Assembly: GCA_963832725.1 (NCBI GenBank)
Contig: CAWHVG010000005.1
Coordinates: 2,294,001-2,358,000 of the forward strand
Origin: JAEZBP01 sp963832725
GTDB lineage: Bacteria > Myxococcota_A > Polyangia > Polyangiales > Sandaracinaceae
Direction: 5' to 3'
DNA length: 64,000 nt
In this document: piece after piece, positions 37,364 through 46,416 of the stretch
How the letters are laid out: every line of letters begins with the position of its first letter
Numbering within the stretch: position 1 is the stretch's first letter
Position numbers and translations under genes: made by a program
Notes under the pieces: generated by a model
Told to the model about the DNA's origin: nothing
What the model saw: the letters and a program-made list of their open reading frames with translations, nothing else
Database searches by the model: none

Positions 37364-38846
37364 ATGCTTCATCGATACCTTCTCGCCATCACCGTCCTCA
37401 CCACCGCGTGCGGGACCCCATCGACCCCGCCGGACGGCGGCCCGCAGCCGGACGCGGGAGCGAGCCTCGACGCCGGGAGCCGCCCTCCCGACGCGGGCCG
37501 CCCGCCGGACGCGGGCGCGAGCGATCACGACGCCGGCTCCACCAACGCCGACGGGGGGAGCCCCGGCGACGCGGGCGGGCCCGACGCGGGCGGGCCCGAC
37601 GCGGGCGGCCCCGACGCGGGCGGCGGGAGCTGCACCGATCTGGACGGCGACGGCTACGGCGACGGGTGCACGAGCGGCCCCGACTGCGACGACGCCGACG
37701 CGGCCGTCCATCCCGGTGCCCGCGACGTGTGCGGCGACGGCATCGACTCCGACTGCAACGGCACGGTCGACGACGGCTGCCCCTGCCCGCTGCTCACCGT
37801 GGCGTGCCCGAGCGGGTGCTGCGCCGTGCCCTCGGTCGAGCTGGCCTCGGTCGGTTCGTATCCCTCGATCGCCCGCGACGCCGACGGCTACATCTACGTC
37901 TCCTACTCGATCCCCAGCGGAGGCGCGTGGGCCACGGGCCTCGCGATTCTACGACCCGGACGCCGGGAGCTGGTCGACCAGCTCGGTCGTCGGCGCGGGC
38001 TACAACTCCGTGGTCGAGGTGAGCGACTCGGGGCGCGTCCATCACGCCTTCGGCGGCAACACCTACGCCTTCGTCTATCGCTTCTCCGACGACCACGGCG
38101 CGACCTGGACGACCCGCCCCATCCCGATCTCGAGCGCGATCGGCGGGACCATCGACCTCGCGATTGGCGCGGGTGACGTGCCGCACCTGGCCTTGCAGGG
38201 ATCCACGACGTCGGTCTGGTCGCGCCTCATGTACCTGGTCTGGAGCGGTACGTCGTGGACGTCGACCGAGCTCGACATGGGAACCACCGAGAAGGACTAC
38301 CCGCAGATCGTCCTCGGGTTCGCGGATCGACCGCACATCTTCTCGTCGGCGTACCACCCCGATGGCGCGAGCGGTCAATCGGTGAGGCACGCGTTCTACG
38401 ACGGCGCGGCCTGGGTGTACGAGAACGTCGACGCCGGCGATGTCTACGACCACGAGAACGACTACTACTCCGCGTTCCAACCCGAGATCCTGCCGGATGA
38501 CACGATCCACCTCGTCTACGCGCGTCACAACAGCGGCTCGCCCGAGCTGGTACGGGCGACGCGCGGTCCGCTCGTCTCCGACGGCTGGACGCCCACGGTG
38601 CTCGCCGGGATTGACGGCTCGTTCCGAAACGCCATCTACGTGGACGAGGTCGCCGGCGGGCCGGCCGTGGTGGCCGACGGACTGACCAGCTATCGCGAGA
38701 CGGCCGGCACGTTCGTGGCGTCCACGTCCTCGTTGCAAGGCTCGGATCCGGCCGTGTTGGTGATGGGCCACTCGCTGATCGTCGCCTACACGAGCACCGA
38801 GCCGAGCACGCGAAACCGGCTCTATGTCTCCCGCATCGACTTCTGA
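37364..38846 (+). CDS. MopE-motif surface lipoprotein
   Basis: 493 residues. Lipoprotein signal MLHRYLLAITVLTTACGTPS, then a long Asp-Ala-Gly/Pro linker (PDAGGPDAGG repeats), then a MopE-type metal-binding motif (DLDGDGYGDGCTSGPDCDDA; PGARDVCGDGIDSDCNGTVD) near residues 88-135. A large beta-propeller-like C-terminal part follows, with repeated blades (YPSIARDADGYIYVSYSIPS; VPHLALQGSTTSVWSRLMYL; YPQIVLGFADRPHIFSSAYH). An extra T at 37945-37949 (GATC read as GATTC) splits the frame at ATGLAI/YDPDAGSW; removing it gives 494 codons. It is probably exposed on the outer membrane and binds Ca or Cu through the MopE motif (inference). Confidence 0.87.
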
Positions 38847-38851
38847 CGACG

Positions 38852-39369
38852 AAAACGAGCGGTGAACGCTTCCGAGGTCGGACGAATCTCGCCCAACCGC
38901 GACTGAACGAGCGAAAACCGGCCCGGGAGCTCTCCAAAGACCGCTGGACACGCTTCGACGCCTCTGGGAGCGCTTCGACGGCGCGATCGCGCGTACAAAC
39001 GCCCGAATTCGAGCAAAAAGACGGTTCGAGCGACCCAAAAGGGCCTTCGAGGCCTCCAAAACGCCCGAATTCGAGCAAAAACGGGAGCCGAGCTGCCCAA
39101 AAGACGCGCAGACGACCTCGGACGCCCTCGGAGGCCGGAAAAGTGGCCTCGACCTCGTAAAAAGACCGCCAAAGCCGCCCAAAACGCCCGAATTCGAGCA
39201 AAAAGACGACCGAAGCCCCCCAAAACGCCCGAATTCGAGCAAAAAGACGACCGAAGGTCTCGAAAGTGCCGGCCGCCTCCTTCCAAGCGCTGGGAGCGAC
39301 CGAAAAGGCGCGTGGAGCTCACGAAAACCCGCGCCGAGGTCCCCCAAACGCCCGCAGACCAGCGGAAAA
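38852..39369 (+). repeat. Phased A-tract region with degenerate 20-21 bp periodicity
   Basis: 518 bp of gene-free DNA in which runs of A (AAAA or AAAAA) recur about every 20-22 bp: 39015, 39037, 39058, 39077, 39099, 39139, 39159, 39181, 39200, 39222, 39241, 39263, 39303, 39323, 39346, 39366. Earlier members in register lie at 38852, 38914, 38936 and 38997. Four copies of ACGCCCGAATTCGAGCAAAA are embedded at about 38998, 39061, 39183 and 39225, placing AATT about 9 bp before the A-tract. It lies between the MopE lipoprotein gene and the gene at 39505. No coding frame is credible. Confidence 0.85.
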
Positions 39370-39504
39370 GGGCGTGGTCCGAGAGGACGCCCGAGCCTCC
39401 GAGAACGCGGGCCACCCGGGAGAGGCCATCCGTTCCGTCGCGCCTCCGCATCGCTCGAGCCCGCTCGCGTGCTCGCGCCGGCCAACGGGTGCAGACTCCC
39501 CGGC

Positions 39505-40080
39505 GTGAGACGCTTCGCATTCGTGATCCCGCTCCTCATCGCGGGCGTGGCGGCGGCCCAGTCAGGCCAGCACCAGTCAGGCCAGCACCAGTCCGGCCAG
39601 CACCAGTCCGCGGCACCCGACCCGCGCTTCGACGGAACGTATCGCTACGACGGATCCGCCGAGGACGCGCAGCAGCGCGTCCACGAGGCGCTCCAGCCCT
39701 TGATCGCCCACCTCGATCCGGTGATGCAGCCGGTCGCCGAGTCCCGCCTCAGCCGCGGCGTGCCGGTCGCGCGGCGGATCGTCATCCACGTGAGCGACGC
39801 GCGCATCGCCGTCACCTACCACACCACCGAGGACCGCACGTTCACGAGCCCGCCCGGCGAGGCGCGCAACGTGGAGCTGCGAAACGGAGAAGAGGCCCGG
39901 CTGGTGCAACGCTTCCGCGACGGCAGGCTCGAGCAGCTCCTCGAGCGCGACCGCGGGACGGTCCGGAACGAGCTGCGCCTCGACACCTCGGGCCGCCACC
40001 TGATGATGATCAGCACGGTGAACGGCGGACGCCTGCCGGCGCCGATCCGGGTCGCGCTGCCCTACGTCCGCGCCGACTGA
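39505..40080 (+). CDS. Secreted protein with N-terminal SGQHQ repeats (191 aa)
   Basis: GTG start at 39505 gives VRRFAFVIPLLIAGVAAAQS, a signal peptide. The mature N-terminus has three SGQHQ repeats encoded by a 15-bp tandem repeat (39557-39605). The rest is a compact alpha/beta domain: AQQRVHEALQPLIAHLDPVM, ARRIVIHVSDARIAVTYHTT, LRLDTSGRHLMMISTVNGGR. No lipobox. Family not recognised; it is exported to the periplasm or beyond. The start follows directly on the phased A-tract region, which may contain its promoter. Confidence 0.75.
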   Translation: MRRFAFVIPLLIAGVAAAQSGQHQSGQHQSGQHQSAAPDPRFDGTYRYDGSAEDAQQRVHEALQPLIAHLDPVMQPVAESRLSRGVPVARRIVIHVSDARIAVTYHTTEDRTFTSPPGEARNVELRNGEEARLVQRFRDGRLEQLLERDRGTVRNELRLDTSGRHLMMISTVNGGRLPAPIRVALPYVRAD

Positions 40081-40218
40081 CCGGGAGTCTCCGAGCCTCG
40101 ACGGCGGCCCCGACGGTGCCCTCGGTCTCGCCGCCCGCACAGCGCGGGCCGGCGCCCGCATCGGGAGAGAACCTCGTCCGTGTCCCGGGGCGTCCCAGAT
40201 TGGCTATGATGCAGCGCC

Positions 40219-40576
40219 ATGGCGTCAGGCCCGATCCTCGTCATCGACGACGACCCGGAGATATGCGAACTCTTGCGCCGCGTGCTCGAGAGTGAGGGCT
40301 ACCGCGTGGTCACGGCCGCCGATGGAATGGAAGCCATCCGCGCCTACGAGATCGACCGGCCCAGCATGCTCTTCGTCGATTCTCATGATGCCCCGGCTCG
40401 ACGGGGAGGAGCTCCTCCGGATCCTCGGCTCGCCGCGCCCGCCCGTCGTGCTGGTCACCGCCAGCGTGCAGCGGCAGGAGGTGGCGGAGCGTTTCGAGAT
40501 CCCGGACACGTTGGAGAAGCCTTTCGAGCTCCAGGACGTGCGGGACCTGGCGCGCAAGCACCTCGGAGCACCTTGA
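40219..40576 (+). CDS. Single-domain response regulator receiver (CheY-like)
   Basis: 118 residues: the acidic pocket ILVIDDDPEICELLRRVLES, the phosphoacceptor Asp in MLFVDLMMPRLDGEELLRIL, the Thr in VVLVTASVQ and the Lys in LEKPFELQDVR. No output domain follows. An extra T at 40378-40382 (GATC read as GATTC) breaks the frame exactly at the phosphorylation site; removing it gives 119 codons. No kinase gene is adjacent, so it is probably an orphan receiver, as is common in myxobacteria. Confidence 0.9.
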
Positions 40577-40646
40577 GCGAAGCACCTCGAGGGAAGCACC
40601 TGAAGGCCGGAACAGCGGGACGCCGAGCGGCGTACACTCTGCCAGC

Positions 40647-41876
40647 ATGAACGCAGTCCGAGAGCGGGCGATCGCGAACGATGAGCTCCAGGAGCTGGCC
40701 GCGGCGGTGCTGGAGCCGGACGCGCCGGCGCCGAGCATCGACGAGCTCTCCGCCGAGGGCGATCACGAAACGCTGCTGGCGCTGGGCGCGGCCTACCGCA
40801 CGGGCACGCCGCCGGTGGCGCGCGACGACTTCAAGGCGCTGGAGTGCTTCGAGGCAGCGAGCCGGCTCGGTGACGCGGACGCGACCTATCTGACGGGCGT
40901 GGCGTACATGGACGGCATCGGGATCGGCGCCGACTTCACCGAAGGCGCGAAGCGGCTGCGATCGGCGGCACAGCGCGGCAGCCTCGAGGCCAAGGTCTAC
41001 GTCGCCAACCTCTACGAGATGGGCGTCCACTACCAGGCGGACCGCGAGAAGGCGGACGTCTGGTACCGCAACGTCGAGCGCGCCGCGAGCATCGAGGCGG
41101 AGCCCGAGAGCCACGAGCACGACGTCGCCATGGGCGAGCTCGGCTGCGTGCGCCACTGCCTGAAGCTGGTCGCGGACGACGCGCTTCCGACGAAGGACCG
41201 GGCCTTCTACCTGAAGAAGGCGAAGGCGATGGGCTACCACCACCGGCTCGCCCTCGCGAAGCAAGAGAGCGCGAGCGCCATCGCCGAGGAGCTCGAGGCG
41301 GGCGAGCCGCCGGCCGCCGCGCAGCCCGCGCCCGAAGACGAGGCCGCCGGAGCCCAGAAGCCCGAGGCGAAGAAGCCCGAGGGCGAAAAGAAGCCCGAGG
41401 ACGACGAGAAGCCCGACGAGACGAAGAAGGAGGCGCCCGAAGACGCGCCGGCGCTCCTCGGCGCGGCGTGGACCTGGGCCGCGGGGTTGCTCGCGCTCGT
41501 GCCGGCCGCGTTCTTCCTCTGCGCCGCCGCAGCCGCCGGCGGACTGGCCATGGTGGGCGCCGGCGCGATGGTCGAGGCCGGCCACGCTCTCCCGCAGCTC
41601 GAGGCCGTGCCGCCGGTGGCGGTGTTCTGGACGATCGTCGTGGCGCTCGGCGTGCTGCCGGCGACCGCGACCTACCGGCCGAAGGTCGTCGCCATCGCGG
41701 CGGCGCTCGGTGCGGCGGCCGGCGCCGGAGGTCACTTCGCCTGGGACGCGCAGCACCTCTTGTGGGACCGCTTCTCCCAGGCGGCGGCGCTCGGAGGCGG
41801 CACCTTCCTGGTGGTGCTCTTCGTGCTCGGCGTGCTCGGCGGGACGCGGGCTCGCGGGCGCCGTCCAGAGCGCTGA
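40647..41876 (+). CDS. Sel1-repeat membrane protein (409 aa)
   Basis: The N-terminal 190 residues contain Sel1/TPR-like repeats (ALECFEAASRLGDADATYLT; GAKRLRSAAQRGSLEAKVYV; YYLKKAKAMGYH-type end). An Ala/Glu/Lys/Pro linker (PEAKKPEGEKKPEDDEKP) follows, then three or four transmembrane helices (AGLLALVPAAFFLCAAAAAG; AVFWTIVVALGVLP; GGGTFLVVLFVLGVLGG) and a basic end. Sel1 repeats are protein-interaction scaffolds. The last 37 codons and stop are repeated downstream in a 129-bp tandem duplication. It may be linked to the receiver upstream and the EAL gene downstream in signalling (inference). Confidence 0.82.
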   Translation: MNAVRERAIANDELQELAAAVLEPDAPAPSIDELSAEGDHETLLALGAAYRTGTPPVARDDFKALECFEAASRLGDADATYLTGVAYMDGIGIGADFTEGAKRLRSAAQRGSLEAKVYVANLYEMGVHYQADREKADVWYRNVERAASIEAEPESHEHDVAMGELGCVRHCLKLVADDALPTKDRAFYLKKAKAMGYHHRLALAKQESASAIAEELEAGEPPAAAQPAPEDEAAGAQKPEAKKPEGEKKPEDDEKPDETKKEAPEDAPALLGAAWTWAAGLLALVPAAFFLCAAAAAGGLAMVGAGAMVEAGHALPQLEAVPPVAVFWTIVVALGVLPATATYRPKVVAIAAALGAAAGAGGHFAWDAQHLLWDRFSQAAALGGGTFLVVLFVLGVLGGTRARGRRPER

Positions 41877-42013
41877 ACGGCCCGACGCGATCGGGACCGC
41901 TTCTCCCAGGCGGCGGCGCTCGGAGGCGGCACCTTCCTGGTGGTGCTCTTCGTGCTCGGCGTGCTCGGCGGGACGCGGGCTCGCGGGCGCCGTCCAGAGC
42001 GCTGAACGGCCTC
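41764..42013 (+). repeat. 129-bp tandem duplication of the Sel1 gene's 3' end
   Basis: The stretch from GGGACCGCTTCTCCCAGG at 41764 is repeated from 41893 almost without change, including the stop codon and the following GAACGGCC. The first copy codes for the C-terminus; the second is untranslated spacer before the EAL gene. Confidence 0.9.
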
Positions 42014-42021
42014 CGCTCGAC

Positions 42022-42825
42022 GTGATACCGTCCCCATATCGGGAGGATGCACTGAGCCGGCGCCGTCAACACTGGACCCTCAGCGATACCAGCGCTTCCG
42101 GCGTCGAGGAGGACCCGCACGCGATCCGCTCGCTGACGCGGGACGAGATGTCGGTCCTCTTCCAGCCGATCGTGGATCTCGAGAACGGTCGCGTGTGGGC
42201 GGCGGAGGCTCTCGCCCGCTGCACGCGGCCCCACTTTCGCGATCCGCAGGCGCTCTTCCGGGCGGCGGTCGAGCAAGGCGCCACGGGCCGCCTCGGCCGT
42301 CTGATCCGTGAGGTGGCGTTCGAGCGCGGCGAGGGCCACCGCATCTTCGTCAACGTGCACCCCCACGAGCTGAGCTCGCGCTGGCTGGTGCGGACCGACG
42401 ACCCGCTCTGCTTCCACGAGGCCGAGGTCTTCCTGGAGATCACCGAGACGGCGGCGTTCGAGTTCTTCGACCTCTGCCACAGCGTGCTGCGAGAGGTCTG
42501 CATGCGGACGGGCGCGCACCTGGTGCTCGACGACCTCGGCGCCGGCTACTCGAACCTGGCCCGCTTCATCGAGCTCTCGCCGGACGTGGTGAAGCTCGAC
42601 CGCGCGCTGGTCAGCGAGATCCATCGCGACCGGCGCAAGCAGGTGATGGTCCGGCACCTCACCAGCCTCTGCAACGAGCTGGGCGCGCGCGTCGTGGCCG
42701 AGGGCATCGAGCTCGAGGACGAGCTGCGCGCGGTGATCGACGCCGGGGTTCAGTACGGACAGGGGTACTATCTGGCGCGGCCGGGCTTCCCCATGCCCGA
42801 GGTCGGCTGGCGCCCGGCGCGTTGA
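42022..42825 (+). CDS. EAL-domain cyclic-di-GMP phosphodiesterase
   Basis: About 267 residues from GTG 42022; a CTG at 42052, seven bases behind GGGAGG, could be the real start. It is a stand-alone EAL domain with every catalytic or metal residue in place: EALARC, VNVHPHEL, LEITETAAFE, LVLDDLGAGYSNLARF, VVKLDRALV, VVAEGIELED and QGYYLARPG. It should hydrolyse c-di-GMP to pGpG. No sensory domain is attached, so regulation must come from partners; the receiver at 40219 is a candidate. The Sel1 gene lies between them. Confidence 0.92.
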   Translation: MIPSPYREDALSRRRQHWTLSDTSASGVEEDPHAIRSLTRDEMSVLFQPIVDLENGRVWAAEALARCTRPHFRDPQALFRAAVEQGATGRLGRLIREVAFERGEGHRIFVNVHPHELSSRWLVRTDDPLCFHEAEVFLEITETAAFEFFDLCHSVLREVCMRTGAHLVLDDLGAGYSNLARFIELSPDVVKLDRALVSEIHRDRRKQVMVRHLTSLCNELGARVVAEGIELEDELRAVIDAGVQYGQGYYLARPGFPMPEVGWRPAR

Positions 42826-43024
42826 CCCGTGACGGCAAGCCCGGAGTCTTCACCGGAACGTCCGTCCGATGATCCCGAAGAGATCCGTTTTCACGAGCTT
42901 TTCCGCGGATCCGGAGGAATGCGGACCGCGTTTCGCGGGACGGCGGGAAGGCTCGTGGAGCCGCCGAGATTGGGCAGGAATCACGGATACGGGGGACCAG
43001 GATTCTGGTACACCAACGACGTCG
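42826..43024 (+). repeat. Solo end of the 166-bp CTAG-element family
   Basis: 42966-43000 (CGAGATTGGG...ACGGATACGGGGGA, then CCAG) matches the right end of the element at 63557-63722 with one difference in about 31 bases. The left arm that should pair with it is absent; instead a separate inverted pair CACGAGC...GCTCGTG spans about 42892-42956. It lies just upstream of the start chosen for the following gene. Confidence 0.7.
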
Positions 43025-45935
43025 ATGGGCGTGCCCGTGACCACCAACGATCTCGCTCCCGGGGAAGGCTTCCTCGTCTTGTGGGCGGGAGGGCTGGCGA
43101 TCCCCGAGCGCGACGCGCAGGTCGAGCTCCGGCACGGCGGCGTGCGCGTGGAGGTCTGTGACGCCGACGACCTCTTCCAGCGGGTGAACGCACGCGCGCC
43201 GGATCTGGTCGTGCTGGGCGGCGAGCTGGGCGAGGATCCGGAGCCGCACGCGGCCGCGCTGACGGAAGCCAGCCCCAGCGCGGCGGTGCCGGTGATCGCG
43301 CTGGTCCCCCACCCCGCCGCGTCGCCCCGCCCGCGAGCGCGCTTCGGGCTGGTGGCGCGCTTCGATCGCGATCTCGAGCCGCCGGCCCTGGCGGAGCAGA
43401 TCCGGACGCTGCTGGAGGGGCTCGCGACCCGGGCGCCGGTGTGGCGGGTGAAGCTCAGGAGCGGCGAGCTGGGGCCGCTGGCGGCGCGCTTCGCGGCGAC
43501 GGGGCGCTCGGGGCTCCTGACGCTGGCTTCCGGCGGCGCGATCGCCGTGGAAGGTCGCGGCGCCACCGCGCCGGAGACGCTGCAGGCGCCCACCACCATC
43601 ACCGAGGCGCTCTTCCACGAGCGGCCCGCCGGCCGCGTGCGGGTGCTCCGCGCCACGCCGCGCAGCGAGGAGACCGCGCCCAGCCTGGAGAAGGTGCGGG
43701 CGCTGGTCATCGAAGAGGATCTGACCCGCCGCGAGAAGCTGACCCGCCGGCTGCAGAGCACGGGCGCGGAGGTGCGCGCGGTCGGCGTGGAGGCCCGGGC
43801 CATCCACGAGAGCCGAACGCTCGACCCGACCGTGATCGTCATCGGCGCGCCGGCGTTGAAGAAGCCGGCCTCGGCCGCGCTCTGGAACGAGCCGAGGTTG
43901 GCGCAGGCGGCCATCCTCGTCCTGGACGGCGAAGCCCTCGATCGCCCCGAGAGCAGCGCGCTGATCGCGGAGGTCGCCGCGCTCGGTCGGGCCGAGGCGA
44001 CGCTCCGGCGCGCGCTGCGACACGAAGAGGCCGTCGCCAACCGGCTGGAGACGCTGGGGCCCGCGCGGTGGCTGAAGCTGCTCGGCCGCTGCAAGCACGA
44101 GGTGACGCTGCGCGTGTTCACCGCGGCGGGCCGGGTGCGGGTCGATTCTCGCGGGTGGCCGCATCCGCGGCGCCGCCTTCCACCCGGCCGGAGAGAAGGA
44201 CGTGGTGGACGGCCGCGCCGCCGTCGACGCGCTGATGGGCTTCCCGTACGGCCGCGTGCTCGCCGGGCCGCCGGCGGCGGTCACGAAGCTCGAAGGCGCG
44301 AACGTGAAGCGCAAGCAGAGCGTGGTCGGGCGCATCGCGCCGACGCCTCCCTCCGGCGTACACCGAAAGCGCGGGCTGGTGGCCGAGGAGGTCGTGGTCA
44401 AGCGCACGGACGCGACGCTGATGCCGATCGCGCCGCCGGCCAAGCCCACCACCCTCGTCCCGCTCGGAGACCTCGGCGAGGACGACGAGCACGAGACCGG
44501 CGCCTACTCGGCGGAGACCGCTGCCGAGCTGCGCGCCGCGATCCGCAGCGGCGAGGGCGAACCGGGAGCGGACAGCGAGGGGGAGCGAGCCGAGCCGAGC
44601 GAGGAGGACGCGCTCGACGCGAAGCCGCGCGAGGCCGAGGGCGACGAGACGCGCGACGATGCAGGCGATACCGGCGGAGCGGAGGCGAGCTCGCGCGAAA
44701 AGGCAGCCGGCGTGGAAGCTCCGCGCGGCGCCGAGAGCGCAGCCGAGGCGAAGGCGGCCGGGTCCCGCGACGCCGGAGCCCAGCCGAGAGAAGCTCGCGC
44801 GCGAGACGCCGAGAGCGCAGCCGCAGCCAACCAAGCTCGCTCGCGAGACGCCGAGAGCGCAGCCGCAGCCAACCAAGCTCGCTCGCGAGACGCCGAGAGC
44901 GCAGCCGCAGCCAACCAAGCTCGCTCGCGAGACGCCGAGGACCGAAAAGGCCGCCCCGAGCCGGCGCGAACTGGCAGAGCCGGCGAGACCATCGGCCGCG
45001 AAGGACGCACCGAGGCGAAGGAGAGCGCCGCTCCGAGCGAGCACGCGGCAAGCGGCACGACGAGCCCGGCCACGCCGGAACCCGTTGCTTCGCCGGAGCC
45101 CAAGCAGGGCTCGAGCGGCGCCTGGCTCGCGGCCGGTATCGTCCTCGCCCTCGGCGTGGGTGGCTGGGCAGCGTGGCGGCTGCAGGGCGAAGACGAGCCC
45201 ACGGCGAGCTCCACGCGAAGGGTGAGCCCGGCCTCCGCGGCACGTGCGGGCGAAGCGCGAGGCGCGGACGAGAGCCAGCCCGGAACCGGCGCCGAGACGC
45301 CGACCGCGGGCGAGAATCCGGTGGCCAGGATCGAAGCCGGCGGCGACGAGAGCGGTGACCCGGCTCCGAACGCGGCCGAGGATCGAGCGGCCGAGATCGA
45401 AGCCAGCCCCGACGTGAACGGGGACGAGCACGCCACCGCCGAGACGGTCGCCAACGCCGCCCAGCCGGCAGACGCGGCAGAGCAACGCGGGGCCGAGGCG
45501 GGCGCACCGGGCCAGCCGCCGGAAGCGGCAGAGCAGAGCGCCGAGAGCGCGCTCGTCGCCGCCCATGGTCAGTCCGCGCCCGCGCTGGTCGGCGGCGCGC
45601 TCGAAGCCGCCCGGCAGCACGACTACTCCCGCTCGGAGGCGTTGAGCCGTCAGGCGCTCGCCGTGTCGCCGCGCAACCCGCGGGCGGGCTACCGGCTGGC
45701 GACGGCGCTCTTCCATCAAGAGCGCTACCGCGAGGCCATCGAGACGGCCCGCGAGGTCGCCGGTTGGGCACCGCGCGATCCGCTGCCGCGGGCGCTCCTC
45801 GGCGACATCTACAGCCGGCGAGGCCAGTTCCATCAGGCGGCACGCGAGTACCAGCGGGCCCTCGACGCCAATCCGAGCTTCGCCAGCGCCTCCCGCAGCC
45901 TCGAGCGTCTCCGCGGACGCGGCATAACGCCCTGA
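43025..45935 (+). CDS. Large signalling protein: receiver-like/DUF4388-like N-terminus, TM and C-terminal TPRs
   Basis: 969 residues from ATG 43025. Two degenerate receiver-like domains (DAQVELRHGGVRVEVCDADD; VRALVIEEDLTRREKLTRRL, then VIVIGAPALKKP) surround a segment with RSGELGPLAARFAATGRSGL like a DUF4388 domain, and another such segment follows with FHPAGEKDVVDGRAAVDALM. A long Ala/Glu/Arg region carries three 14-residue repeats. One membrane span (GAWLAAGIVLALGVGGWAAW) and a C-terminal TPR pair (DYSRSEALSRQALAVSPRNP; GQFHQAAREYQRALDANPSF) complete it. An extra T at 44144-44148 (GATC read as GATTC) breaks the frame. It likely acts as a signalling scaffold; no output enzyme domain. Confidence 0.82.
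44791..44937 (+). repeat. 42-bp in-frame coding repeat, three full copies
   Basis: Units begin at 44791, 44833 and 44875 with a partial at 44917. Each encodes RDAESAAAANQARS with almost no base change between copies, pointing to recent expansion. Being a multiple of three it only lengthens the linker of the host protein. Confidence 0.92.
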
Positions 45936-46047
45936 CCTTCCGGACGCCCTGAGCCTCCGGGCGCCCTGACCCTCCGGACGCCCTGACCTTCCGGACGCCC
46001 TGACCTTCCGGACGCCCTGTGAGCCTCCGGGCGCCCTGACCTTCCGG
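45927..46047 (+). repeat. Seven tandem units of a 17-bp repeat
   Basis: Units ACGCCCTGACCTTCCGG at 45927, 45944, 45961, 45978, 45995, 46012 (19 bp) and 46031, with C/T and A/G variants. The first unit contains the stop codon of the preceding gene, so the array begins inside the coding end. Confidence 0.9.
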
Positions 46048-46416
46048 ACGCTGGCCACACCGGCGCTCTCGGGCGTGGCCCGTGGGGAGCCGGCGAGAAC
46101 CGATCTCACGGGCCAATGGCGGCTCACGAGGCTAGTACCGAAGGTCCGGTTCCGCAGCCTGATCGCTGAACCGATGACCAGCGCATCTGCGCCACACTTC
46201 GGTCCGTTCTCGCTCATGTCATCACTTCCGACAACCGCCGACGCCACGCCGGCTCGGCTGTCGGCATACCGACAACATGCCTCCGTGCGGGTTTTTCCAG
46301 GCTCGAGTCGATACGTCATGCGACGCGGGATGGACCTGGATCAGCCCGCGTTTTGGGGACATGTGGCGCACGACGGATGGGCGACGGCGAGGCGAAGGGG
46401 TACATGGGGCCTCGTC
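46048..46416 (+). other. Gene-free region upstream of the efflux operon
   Basis: 369 bp with no convincing gene. It contains the operator-like palindrome at 46259-46274 and presumably the efflux operon's promoter. Confidence 0.45.
46259..46274 (+). promoter_or_regulatory. Operator-like palindrome upstream of the efflux operon
   Basis: TGTCGGCATACCGACA: perfect 6-bp arms around a 4-bp centre, 143 bp before the TolC-like start. The form suits a dimeric repressor such as an ArsR, CopY or TetR-type regulator. No regulator gene lies next to it, so the link is only positional. Confidence 0.35.

Noticed and set aside
38847..39504. Long antisense frames with Phe/Leu every seven residues
   Set aside because: The heptad is produced by the 21-bp A-tract period; all three frames show it equally, so it is a DNA feature, not a protein.
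46131..46138. Another CTAG element end (GCTAGTACCG)
   Set aside because: Only CTAGTACC matches the 181-bp element; no matching interior or opposite end within 200 bp.
44118..46319. 733-codon minus-strand frame
   Set aside because: Antisense to the CheY/TPR protein, and the repeats within it mirror the 42-bp coding repeats of the real gene.
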